64,000 bases of DNA from positions 111,101,872 to 111,165,871 of the forward strand of contig NC_085047.1 of NCBI RefSeq assembly GCF_963662255.1. The letters run 5' to 3'. Each line of letters begins with the position of its first letter. Position 1 is the stretch's first letter. Source of the stretch: Cinclus cinclus (taxonomy: Eukaryota > Chordata > Aves > Passeriformes > Cinclidae). Under the pieces are notes generated by a model, which saw only the letters and a list, made by a program, of their open reading frames with translations, was not told the origin of the DNA and searched no databases. Of this stretch, positions 22,174 through 61,540 are shown in pieces. Position numbers and translations under genes: made by a program.

Positions 22174-24609
22174 GGAAATTTTGTCTTGGTGAAAATCCAG
22201 GAGGGGAGATCAAATGTGCTCTTTGTTAGTGAACTGTAACTTTTTCTTTTCCCACTCAGCTCCTGCGCTTGGCAACAAATGCTTCATGCTCCAGCTGCAA
22301 TTCCTATTCTGCTCTTTTTTTGCAGTGCTTGGCTCTCCAGGCTCTGTTCCCTGCTCCTTGCTCTCTTTGTTTTGGGTTTTTTGACTCATCTAACATAATA
22401 GAGACAGAATAACCCAGGATACATAGAAGGAGCAGAAAAAAAGTTTCCCAAGCAAGAGCCCATTACAGATGAGAGGAGAGAGAAGTTTTAGCAGTGGTGC
22501 TGGCACGTTGCTGGGTGCCAGAGGAGGTCAGCAGTGCCTTCAAGCTACACATCTCTCCTTCCAGAGTCCCAGGGATGTGGCAATCCCTGGTCTATAATGA
22601 ACAGACAGGGGCATGACTTTGCACTGCCTCTAACCTTACCGAGCACAAGAAAATATAAGACAGATGCCTTTTGCCATCTGTATTCTTCTCACAGTTCTTC
22701 TTTATGAAATATGCCTGTCACTCACAGTACAAGAGGACAGCTGCCACTTGAGATGGGGTTGAAAAATGAAGCAAAGGATGTAATTATTGCTTGTGTTGGC
22801 ATTTGGACTTCCATGACCAGACCACTCACTTGAAAGCTCCTTGGATTATAGCCTAAGATCTATAATTTTCATCAAAACCTTGGTTAAATCCAGGATGCCT
22901 GGCTGAATTCCAAAAGGCAGAGGCTGGCATTTGAGGATGACTTCTGTCAGCAGACACCAGCTGCAGACAGCTGAGCTGAACCAAGGCCAGTTCAGCAGCA
23001 TGGCACAGCAGAGCTCAAGACTGAAATAAAGGCTGATATCTTCTGAGCTACTTCATAGCAGTATTTTATCATCTCACAAAAAAAATGTGGCAGGAGCTTC
23101 ACGCTTTGGTTTGCAGAAAGGTCTCTGGGCATTTCTGCACTGGTGCTCACCCTTCCTGTCAAACTCTGGAAGAGAAGCACACTGAAGGAAAATGATGCAA
23201 GTCCCCAGCTTTAAGCATATGTTCTCACCCATCTCCAAGCTCTGATGTGCCACACTGGAGGAAGCAGAGAAAGGCAGGCTCCATCCCTGCAGCCTCTGCC
23301 TCCTGGCTCTGGCCAGTCCCTGGCAGAAATCAGGGCAGGGAAATGGCTGAAGCACTAAGCCCCTGCCAAGACTGCTAAACTTCCTCCAAAGGGCAAACCC
23401 AAGTCCTTTCTCCTGCTTGGCAGCATAAAGGATCTGGAAGAAAAGTGTGAACAGAGATCCTAAATGCACCTGGACATTTCCCTTCTCAAAGAAGTGAGTT
23501 TCTGTGGGGACATTTTGCTTTGCAAAGATTCATAGACGCTCAAATATGCACACTCTGAAAATTTTCTCTGGTGGAACTCAATCTCATAAAGAATTATTGG
23601 GAAATAATATAGTTTCTAATTTAGTTTAATATTCTTGTTCCACTTTGGACTGAATTGGCAAGTGGAGGCTGGAGTAATGTCTTCCCTTGATTTTGATTAA
23701 GTACAAGCATGCATTTCAATTGTTTGAGATAATGACTGCACATCCCAATGGGACACCTCCCTGCCTCAGACCTGGAATGGAAGTTTCCACATCTGAAATT
23801 ATAATGTAATTTCTGCTAAATGCAACACTGCTGTGCAAAGTCTTTTCTTACAACTTGGAGCATATGCAAATTGGGCACAGCCTGGGGGCTGACAAGGATG
23901 CCTCAGTGCATTATTGATATGTTTCCTTTTCCCTGCTCCTTCCCAGCCAAGCGCCAGCGCATATTCAAGTGCAGTGTTAAATCACAATAGACAGAGGGGC
24001 AAACAGAGCCACTTGACAAACCAAATCATCCAAAGGCTGGTGTTTCTGCTGGGTATCACTTCCTCAAGTGCTTCTTGGAGTCTGCTGCTGCAGAGAAATG
24101 GCACTCAGAGACACTCCCTCTCTCAAAGACACTACTAAAGTTCAATGACATTATGCCCTTGGGCAGATGGGGCTGGTCTGTGCTCAGCCCCTTTCTGCTG
24201 TAGGTCAGATGAATGGATCACTCAGAATTGGATGAGGCTTTTTCTCCCCCACAAAGCTGGAGGGATGGTGGGAAGGAGTCTACAGAGCTTTTAGATGTCA
24301 GAGTAAATGAAGCTGGATGGATATGGATTATTTCTGCTTAAAAAAGAAGATTAGGAACATTGCTATCAGAAAATTCACTGTGCACACAGTAGAAACCAGC
24401 CCTTGGAAGAAAGCTAATACCCTTTGCTTCTAAATTGGAAACAGCATCTCACCTTCTGTCATCTATCTTTAGACCAGCTTGGACTCAAAGCAATTTGGTT
24501 TGCCTCTCTTAGCAGTTCCAGGAAGAATGGAAAACTGGGATGAGCCCCCCATGACACTGGGTACAGTCCCCGAGGATGAATCAGTGTGTGTTTCACAGGT
24601 ATTTGACAA

Positions 24610-25045
24610 CAGAAGGACATGGATGTGATGGAGAGGGTCCAGGGAGGGTCACTAAGCTGATCACAGGACTGGAGCACCTCCCCTGTAAGAACAGGTTGAG
24701 ACAACTGGGGCTGTTCAACCTGGGTTCTAAGGAGACCTCAGAGAACCTTCCAGTACCTAAACGGGCTGGAAAGGGACTTTTTAGCAGGGTTTGTTGTGAT
24801 AGAAAAAAGGGGTTAAAACATAAAGAAGATAGGTTTAGATTAGATATAAGGTGAAACAAAGGAACTGGTTGCCCAGAGAAGTTGTAGATGGCCCATTCCT
24901 GGAAACATTCAACACCAGGCTGGATGGGGCTCTGAGCACCCTGGTCTCGTTGAAGATGTCCCTGCCCATGGCAGAAGGTCTGGACTAGATGCCCAAGAAA
25001 GATCCCCTTTCTACATCCTCTCCAACCCAAACTATTCTATGATTA
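24610..25045 (+). repeat. CR1-type LINE 3' fragment, about 430 bp
   Basis: Long match to the CR1 3' region: GGTCACTAAGCTGATCACAG, GACTGGAGCACCTCCCCTGT, GCTGTTCAACCTGGGTTCTA, GTTGCCCAGAGAAGTTGTAG, and the tail CCAACCCAAACTATTCTATG ATT. Plus orientation. A 145-codon antisense ORF here is only the complement of this repeat. Confidence 0.92.
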
Positions 25046-25328
25046 TTTTTTAAATTATTTTTTGAGCTTTTTCTAGCCTAGCTTTAGAATAGCTTCTTGC
25101 TACTGACTGTACAAATCATGCACACTAAAGTCAACTTACAAAGCCTCTTACTCAGGTATATTTTTTTACAGCTTATCTTGGCACTCAGCTGCTAACTGAA
25201 GGCTTTCCTAGCAAACTCTGCTAATATTATGACTAGAATATCATGGCTCTGTTTCCAATGACAAACAAATTCATCTATAGCCTGCCTGGGTGAAGGACAG
25301 CTGTGTATTAACACACTATATGTGCAGC

Positions 25329-25357
25329 TATATATATATATATATATATATATATAG
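25329..25357. repeat. (TA)n microsatellite with adjacent hairpin
   Basis: About 14 TA units flanked by AGCTA on both sides. Just downstream, TAACATG (25364-25370) with GCAAG (25370-25374) can pair with CTTGC (25382-25386) and CATGTTA (25389-25395) to form a hairpin with a two-base bulge. Confidence 0.9.
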
Positions 25358-26777
25358 CTATATTAACATGCAAGACGTTAACTTGCAACATGTTAGGTTC
25401 ACAGAGCCATGTCATCCCTGGTGCATTTCTTCAAAGCTAAATTCCCCAAGAGGTACCTAATTGCCTTCAGCAGTTGGTGGGAGGTAGAAGCTGCCTAGTT
25501 TGATGCCCAAAGTTCATCTGTGCCACAGGGCAGGGCTGGTTTAAGACATGTTTCTCTTGTGCCTCTGGAAGAGCTGCCTCCTTCTGGGGCAGCAGCTAGA
25601 GGCTGAACAAGGTGCCCTCAAATGTCTGAGACTCACAAGGCAGCTGAGTTTTGGCTCATGAATTGCCCACTAGGTGGGTAAATATGTGGTCTTTTCAGAA
25701 AAAGTGAGATGCAAGTAAATTCCATCCAATAACTGAATTTCTAAATCCCATCCATCCCTCCATGGACACAGAGAGATAAGGACATGTCTGTAGGACAGTA
25801 CCTGCATGGCTTGAAACACCAGCTGAGGAGTCCCCCTCTACACCCACATCCCAGAGCAGGACCAACCTGAGAAAAAAATGTGTGTTCTTTCCAGCAGATA
25901 CTAAACTGAACTTTGGTTCTACCATCTGAGACTAGTTTTGCCTATCATTCTTGGATTATTTTTTTCCCCCTGAGGCAATTCCACAGGCTTAGGGAGAATT
26001 TATCATGTTTTGAGCCAGAAAGAAAAACTCATCAGTCCCTGTAACGTTTTGGGATTTGCTCCAGATGAGCAATTGGTATAATTACACAAGAAAAGAAGAA
26101 AAAATTATCCTCAGCTCTTGTAGTAGCACTGAGTTTTGCATTATTTAGCCAAATAATTTGCGCACACATCCTATCCTCTTCTAAACAATGAGTGGAATTT
26201 CTAATTGATTTCTTGGGAAATCATATTTGTATCTTGTATAGATGTTAAACAAAATGGATTTCTTATGTATTAATCTGTCCACATTAATTTTCTGTATGCT
26301 AGACTGATGGAAATAATGAAGTATCCCTTGGCTGACACAGTCTCTTTGAAATGCACACTGAAAGCTTTGTAAATGACTAGATTAATAATAATACCATTTC
26401 AGTTATGTCCTCTGGGATGCTCCAGGATATGTCTGAACAAAGGGTTAAAGAGGTAGGTCAAATCTGACTCCACTTGCCACCCCTCACCTCTGAATCACAT
26501 ATTTAACTATTTAAGAATTATCATTAAAATTCACATCCATAACACAACCTGCACTCACATCAACAAAAGCAACCAAGCAAAACAAGACAAAAATTCCCCC
26601 CACAAAAATCAAAATAACGTAATCACAACACGGAACAAAAATTGGCAATTCACACAAAATCCACCCCTTGTGCCTTCACCACAATTACAGCAAAAATTCA
26701 CCATGAACATTCTGCTCTCTATCACTGTTCAGTCCATGTTTTGCCCAAACTTTCCCAATTACCATCCTTATCTCAAA

Positions 26778-26805
26778 ATCATCATGATCCTGGGTTCCAG
26801 CACCA
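26778..26805 (-). other. Primer-binding-site-like sequence after the LTR
   Basis: On the minus strand, 7 bp after the LTR end, TGGTGCTGGAACCCAGGA fits the layout of a retroviral primer binding site (TGG plus acceptor-stem complement plus GAACCC). The A-rich strand beyond it (to about 26540) could be leader sequence. I could not assign the tRNA. Tentative. Confidence 0.4.
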
Positions 26806-26812
26806 AAAACAC

Positions 26813-28460
26813 TGTGGTGGTTTGACCCTGGCTAGATGCCAGATATCCACCAAAGCCACTCTGTCACTCCCCTCCTCAGGTGGAAAGGCAGAGAAAATAC
26901 AGTGAAAGGTTCATGAGTTAAGGACTGGGAGAAATCACTCACCAAAAACCATCACAGGCAAAACAGACTCAACCTGGGGGTATGAATTCAATTTATTAAT
27001 AACAAAATCAGAGCAGGATAATGAGGAGTAAAAATAAATTGTAAAAACAACTTCCCACTCCTTCCTCTTTCTCAGCTCTCCCTCCCCCCAGGGGCACAGG
27101 AGATGGGCAATGGGGGTAATGGTCAGTCCATCACACGTTGTTCCTGCCACTGCTCAGGGAGAGGAGTCCTTCCCCTGCTCCAGCGTGGGATCCCTCCCAA
27201 AGGCAGACAGTTCTCCATGGACTTCTGCAATGTGAGTCCAGCTCACAGGCAACAGTTCTCCACAAATTGCTTCACTGTGGGTTATTCTTCCATGGGCTCA
27301 GTCCTTCAGGCACAGCCTGTTCCAATGTGGGTCCCCCACAGGGTCACAAGTCCTGCCAGGAAATGCTCCAGGGTGGGCTCCTCTCTCCACAGGGCTGCAG
27401 GTCCCTGCCAGGACCCTGCTCAGCACAGGCCTCCCATGGGTTCACAGCCTCCTCTCAGCATCCCTGTGCTCCATCTTGGGTCACCTCCATGGGCTGCAGG
27501 TGGATTTCTACATCCCTGTGCCCTCTGTGCCCTGCAGGTGGATCTCTACATCCCTGTGCCCCCTGTGCCCTGCAGGTGGATCTCTGCATCCCTGTGCCCT
27601 CTGTGCACTGCAGGGGGATCTCTGCATCCCTGTGCCCTCTGTGCCCTGCAGGGGGATCTCTGCATCCCTGTGCCCCCTGTGCCCTGCAGGGGGATCTCTG
27701 CATCCCTGTGCCCCCTGTGCCCTGCAGGTGGATCTCTGCATCCCTGTGCCCCCTGTGCCCTGCAGGTGGATCTCTGCATCCCTGTGCCCTGCAGGGGGAT
27801 CTCTGCATCCCTGTGCCCCCTGTGCCCTGCAGGTGGATCTCTGCATCCCTGTGCCCTGCAGGGGGATCTCTGCATCCCTGTGCCCTCTGTGCCCTGCAGA
27901 TGGATCTCTGCATCCCTGTGCCCCCTGTGCCCTGCAGGTGGATCTCTGCATCCCTGTGCCCTCTGTGCCCTGCAGATGGATCTCTGCATCCCTGTGCCCT
28001 CTGTGCACTGCAGGGGGATCTCTACATCCCTGTGCCCTCTGTGCCCTGCAGGGGGATCTCTACATCCCTGTGCCCCCTGTGCCCTGCAGGGGGATCTCTG
28101 CATCCCTGTGCCCTCCAGGGGCTGCAGGGGAATCTCAGCTCCAGCCCCTGGAGCAGCTCCTGCCCCTCCCTCTGCACTGACCTTGGTGTCTGCAGGGCTG
28201 CTCCTCTCACATATTCTCACCCTGCTCTTCCCCGACTACAATTACATCTGCCCTGTAATTTTTTTTTTCTTTCTTAAATTTGTTATCCCAGAGGTGTCAC
28301 CACCTTTTCTAACTGGCCCAGCCCTGGCCAGCAGTGAGTCCATCCTGGAGCCATCAGGGATTGGCTCTGCCTGACATGGGGGAAGCTTCCAGAAGCTTCT
28401 CAGAGAAGCCACCCCTGCAGCCCCCCTGCTTCCAAAACCTGGCCACACAAACCCAATACA
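26813..28460 (-). mobile_element. ERV LTR with internal minisatellite expansion
   Basis: Read on the minus strand it starts TGTATTGGGTTTGTGTGGCC and ends ...CAAACCACCACA, a start I recognise from LTRs common in passerines. The plus-strand phrases CTTGGTGTCTGCAGGGCTGC and GACATGGGGGAAGCTTC are also part of such LTRs. AATAAA on the minus strand at 26992-26997 is a likely LTR polyadenylation signal. Length is about 1650 bp, of which 628 bp is the tandem array. After its 3' end (going left) a primer-binding-like sequence follows. No second LTR and no matching target duplication were found, so the provirus is truncated or the far end is unrecognised. Confidence 0.8.
27496..28123. repeat. Minisatellite, 17 units of 38 bp
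   Basis: Unit GCAGGTGGATCTCTGCATCC plus CTGTGCCCTCTGTGCCCT. Fifteen units are 38 bp and two (the 8th and 10th) are 29 bp with the same 9-bp loss; 15x38 + 2x29 = 628 agrees exactly with the span. Units vary at G-TGG/GGGG/ATGG, CTCT/CCCC and CCCT/CACT. 38 is not a multiple of 3 and the unit has no stop in any frame on either strand, so all frames stay open and repeat every 114 nt. The resulting ORFs (27103-28374 and others) have no sign of being genes. Confidence 0.95.
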
Positions 28461-31400
28461 GCAGCAATGTTTTAGAGACACAATCACTTGCTGGCTGCTT
28501 TGAGGGCTGTGAAATGCATTGCTGGTTCTGACCTATTTCTTAGGGGACAGATGCTTTAGAGAGTGTGTGAAGGATTAGTTGAGGGTGTTTGCTTTCATTG
28601 TATTTGTGCTGCTTTATAACTTGTAATGCTGAAAGTTAAGCCTATACAAGGAGCACTGCACACTTTAGATGTTTTTCGCATGGATGGTTACAGTTTCTCC
28701 AGTATTCATGGCCAACAGTTTTGTGCAACACGGGTCCCTTCCCAGGAGGAAATTTGTTCTTCAGTTCTATTATCTCTCTAGCACTGACACTGAGCTACTG
28801 GGTAAAATTAAGTGATTTTGGTATCTCTTTTTTTTTTTTCCTAGGGTTTTTATGTTTACATCAAACAGTATTTGGTACAAGGTCCATTTCTTCTTATATT
28901 CAGTTTGAGCTGCCTGCCCTACAATAGTAAAAATTAATTCGTAAGTGTAAGAGAGATGGTCGCCTATACTACTACCAAATGTGGTTTGATTTTTTTTTAA
29001 TTGTGTATTTAAGGGGTTGAGTGGGATTTTTTGCACTGTTTTGGGGGGTTATTTGGGTGGTTTCTTATTTTTAATTTTTTCTCCTTTCCTTTAGGGAGCT
29101 TTCTTTACTAACAAAAGCTGAAATTACCTCACAGGTTTCAGTACAAAATGCAAAATGGTGTGTCAGTAAGTAACACCACTACAACCAACTCAAAAGGGGC
29201 TTCCACAAAAGAAAAGCTGCAAACAAAACATGTGACATGACAATATTTATTGATTCTAATTAAGGTTAAAAAAATTTCACAGGTGTCAGATAAAAATATC
29301 TGCAGAGCCTATTGAAAAGGGAGCTGAAGAAGGAAACCAAGGGAGACAGTCACCACAGAGGCACTTTAGAAAATGCTACGGTTATAAAAGGCACAAACTC
29401 ATCACACACAGAGCATATATATTCCTGCAAAGTGAAGTCACTCTTTTTAAATTTTTTTTCCAGAACACAGAGGCAGGCACCACTGAGCACTGACCTGCAC
29501 ATGACCACAGTAGACACGCTATAAGCAGCAGTCTATGACAATGCCTAAAGAATTCACTGGAGAGACACTTGGAAAGCCAGGCTGCTTTGGCCATCTCATT
29601 TCTACAATCTGTTCTTCAACAGAAGGAAGATCAAGGTGATCTTAAGGTGGTGGAGATAGGAGAGGGAATGTCAGTTCATTTGAACACAGGTCAGGTTTAT
29701 TTGTGAAAGTCTGTGATTCGAGGGGGTCTGCGTCTTGCTCAAGAGCAGTGGCAGATCTGTTATTTTATCTTAACTCCCTAGTATTTCTGGGGATCATACA
29801 ATTCTTTCTTCCTCAAAAATATTAATTTTTCATGTCTCAAAAAGGGGGAAAAAGTCTTAAAATTTCTGCACATCTGTAAAGCCTATTTCAGTGAAACAGC
29901 AGTCCTACTGTGGACACAGAAAGATTTCTTTAAGCCCCATAGTTTCTTGTCCAGGCCATGGGTTCCAGTGATGGACAATGCTCAGAGTGGTACTTAATTA
30001 CTTGATTAATGTCTTTGTACTGAGAGCAGATGTGCTATTTGGAATCAAGATCTGCATGGGGGAAAAAATGCACATATTAAAGGGAATGATCTGAACGCCT
30101 CAAATTGCTCATATCCTTGTAATTGTTGAGTACTTTATACAATTAGATTTCAAGCACTTTGGTTAATAGAGATTTCTATGCCATGACCTGTCATTCCTTG
30201 CAATGTACAGTGGCTATCAGAACAGTGTACAAGAAAGTAAATGTCTCTTTTTTTTTTTTTTGTAAACTCTTAAGAGCATTGCAAAATATGCATGGTAACG
30301 CAGTTCCGTTCATAAGAGACAAATACAATTACTTCCATGGTTGTTCCTATAAGTACATTTTACAAAGCTGGTAAACTCTTGGAACTTTCATGATAGCAGT
30401 TGTCTCATAAAATGTGTTAATAAATTAAGAATACAGCACAACTGGTTATCCATTAAAACAGACTTGATTCCTTTCTTCAAAGGGTTGGCATGAATTTTAA
30501 TTTCAAAAATGTAAGCCAGTGATAACAGTTCTCTCTACCCATAGGGAAGCAGTTTGTTTCTCTACCTCCATTTTTCAATAGCCTTGTCACACTGGCATCC
30601 ATGTGCACAAGGTGCCACGTATTCCTTTTGTGTGGAAAATGTTGAGAAAACAGCAGCAAATCCTTTTTTTAATCCCATAGTGGTGGTAAGGTCCGCAGCA
30701 CAATCACAGCAAGACACGGCTGCAAAGACAGAGCGAGCTTTCCAAAAGATTTGACAGTCTGCAAGGAAGAAGACAAGAGACTTTAGAGTGTTAATCCACA
30801 TGTCACAATTCAGACCTCCCAGCTCCAACCAGATTTGATTACAAATCTCAGGGAATACAAATTTATTTTGAGATTCCCTGTCTGACCTACTTTAGTTGTG
30901 GCGGAATGTGAAATGCTCTGCGGGATTGCTTGATTTTTTTCCATTTTTCCTTTGGTTTGAAATTAAGAATAAGAAAGGTTTACAAGTATAGAAACTTCTT
31001 AATATTTTCTTTTAATTGGCCAATCTCATGAAAAGCTTAGGTTATGTTTCAGTTCAGTTCTAACTACCAATTTCTGGTTTTGATTGGAATTTCTCCCCCT
31101 GTGGCACGCAACATGATCTCATTAAACTGGGAAAAACTTCTGCCAGATTCAGGAGAAAAGAAGAGAGAAATACATTTTGGATGTGAATAAAACTGATTTA
31201 TCCTCATTAGTTTCATGAATTTGCTCCCTTTTAGAGAATGTGGAGAAGCAGGACCCAAATTCCAAACAGTTTTGGCAGAAAAATCACCTGCAAGTGCAGC
31301 AGCTCTTTATATGTAACATATGTATTCACTGTCTAGCACTTAAAAATATTGGGGCCAAGACTTTAAAAATGTTTTCCCAAATTTAGGCTCCTGTGTTTAT

Positions 31401-33367
31401 TTCTCGTATGAGAATTGTGTGAGTTGCAAAAGCTTTGAGCTTCCCATTCAGCTTTCAGTTCCTAATCCATGTAGTAAATAAATCCCAGGGAGAGAAAGCC
31501 ACGTAGAAGTTCTCTGCAGTAGGCAAATGTCCCAACAAATTAGAGCTCGATGTGATACAACGAGAGAGGCCATATGTACACTGCTGCACTCTTCTTCTGC
31601 CTTAGAGATCTTTCTGCCTGAAAAGTTCCCCCATGCATTTTAAAAGGCTGTTATGAGGTTATTCATTTGTGATAAAATCCAAGCTGCTGCTACAAGATGA
31701 TGTTTAACCGGCACATCAAAGTTAAAAAGAACAAAACCTAAGGGCCAGAAAGCGAGGTGCTGCTCACAAATATTACAGCTTTCCAAGCAGTTCAGTCAAT
31801 TTCCATGGGACTATCTGGAGAACAAAGTACTGCTCTACACGAGCAAGATCAGATGCTAGCCCAAAAAGTCTGCCTGAGACTAGTGATACAGCTTCTCCAC
31901 TGTCTGCTCACAACAGTTGCTAAATTTATTATTATACTTCCCTCCATGGCTCTTTACTGCAATCCAATATTTTTTACGTATAAATTGCTACAGGATGAAG
32001 GGAGAAGTGCAGCAAATGGGCTATGAAAAATTCCAAATATCTCCAGCTTCATGTGCACCTGATCTTGTTCTCAGCCATACCTGTGTCTTCCTGTTTTGTC
32101 TTGTGCACAGGTAACACAGCAGAAACATCTAGAACAAGATGCCAACACACTGACAAGTAGGCACTGGGGTTTTGGTGGGTGGATTTTTTTTACTTCTCCC
32201 TCACCTCTGAAACTGCCTTCTTTATATCTTCTCTTCCTCCCCCCTCCTCCCCTCATTGTTTGAACAGTACCAAGCTATGGAGAACAGAAGCACTTGCATG
32301 TGACTCTCGAATCCTTTTTGATCTCACTATCATTTAGATCCCTGATTAGTTATCAAAAGTGCATAGACAGTGCAACACAGCACAGCAGGCAGAAGTGGAA
32401 GTGCTAATCCATCAATATGGTTGTTAGGAAAGACCAAAACTCTGAATCAGCAAATCTGTGTTCAGCGTGAAGAAAGAGTTTGGGGGCAGATAAATTGTTT
32501 TGGTTTCGTTTTGTTTTTATTTTGTTTGCTTAATGCTAGCACTACATTTTCAAGCCCATTTTGCCCTAGCAGGTAAGAGACAGCCTCAAGGTGCTCACAG
32601 GGACAGACTCCACTGGACAAGAGCTCTGATGTGCCAGCTCTGCTGTGAACACATCTGGGCAGCCTGAAGTTCAACCACATTGCCAAACACAGCAGGACTG
32701 TCATCCTTTAGCTCACTGTAGGCCATACATGCCACTGCAAATGACAGCATCCTATGGCTGCACTTGCATAGCTCAGATGGATAAATTTAGCCTGGCTTGT
32801 TCCTTAGGTGCTTCCTGGGCTCTGAACATCTGGGTAAGAAATAAAAGCTCTAAGAGTTTCTTACCAGTAATTTTCATGAACTATCTGATTATTCTGTAAG
32901 CCGTAGATTTCTTTTCTCAGTCTACCACACAGGAAGGCAGAAATCCTTTTTTTTACAACTAGTGATTTTGTTGTACAGTACAGTATAAATAAGGCCTGTG
33001 GAGACTTGGAGTTCAGGGTCTGGTTCTGACATAAGAGTAAAACCAACTAGAAATCTCATCAGAAAAGGCTTTAGAGAGGTATTTTGTCACTTCTGTTTTG
33101 AGATCTGGATCAAAACCTCAAGGTGATAATACTTGGTACCCCAGAAATTCAACAACCAAAAAGTTACTGCTAGAAATAGACCTGGACCCTAGGGATTCTT
33201 TCTCAATATGGATCCCTTTACTATATCCCTTCCCTCCTGCCTATTTTCTCTACTGTTTTCACCTCTTTCTCAGATTTTGGAGACAGAAAGGTACATGACA
33301 AAATAAAACCTCTGAATAAAAAAAGAAAATCCCTCAATTGTGAGGCTTTGAGTTGGCACCTGTTTTT

Positions 33368-61540
<28,173 letters not shown>

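Larger units (their letters stand above)
18560..33367. other. Region between the two stop codons (3' UTRs and intergenic)
   Basis: 14.8 kb between the tails of the two genes. No conserved coding frame seen. After the MAOA stop the first hexamers like a polyadenylation signal that I find are ATTAAA at 20280-20285, 20426-20431 and 20446-20451; the first AATAAA is at 23025-23030. For MAOB (minus strand) AATAAA occurs at 32516-32521, 31925-31930 and 31396-31401. UTR ends cannot be fixed from sequence alone. Repeats inside are listed separately; the rest is unrecognised. Confidence 0.7.

Noticed and set aside
24593..25030. 145-codon open frame on the minus strand
   Set aside because: It is the antisense of a CR1 3' fragment, which is non-coding even in the sense direction.
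27103..28374. Open frames of 423, 379 and 234 codons (+) and 224, 166 and 152 codons (-), the longest in the window
   Set aside because: They exist because the 38-bp minisatellite unit has no stop in any frame. Peptides are pure low-complexity repeats in every frame and the array lies in an LTR.
26813..28460. Target site duplication around the interval LTR
   Set aside because: The bases before 26813 (AACAC) and after 28460 (GCAGC) do not match, as expected if internal sequence rather than flanking DNA lies on the left side.
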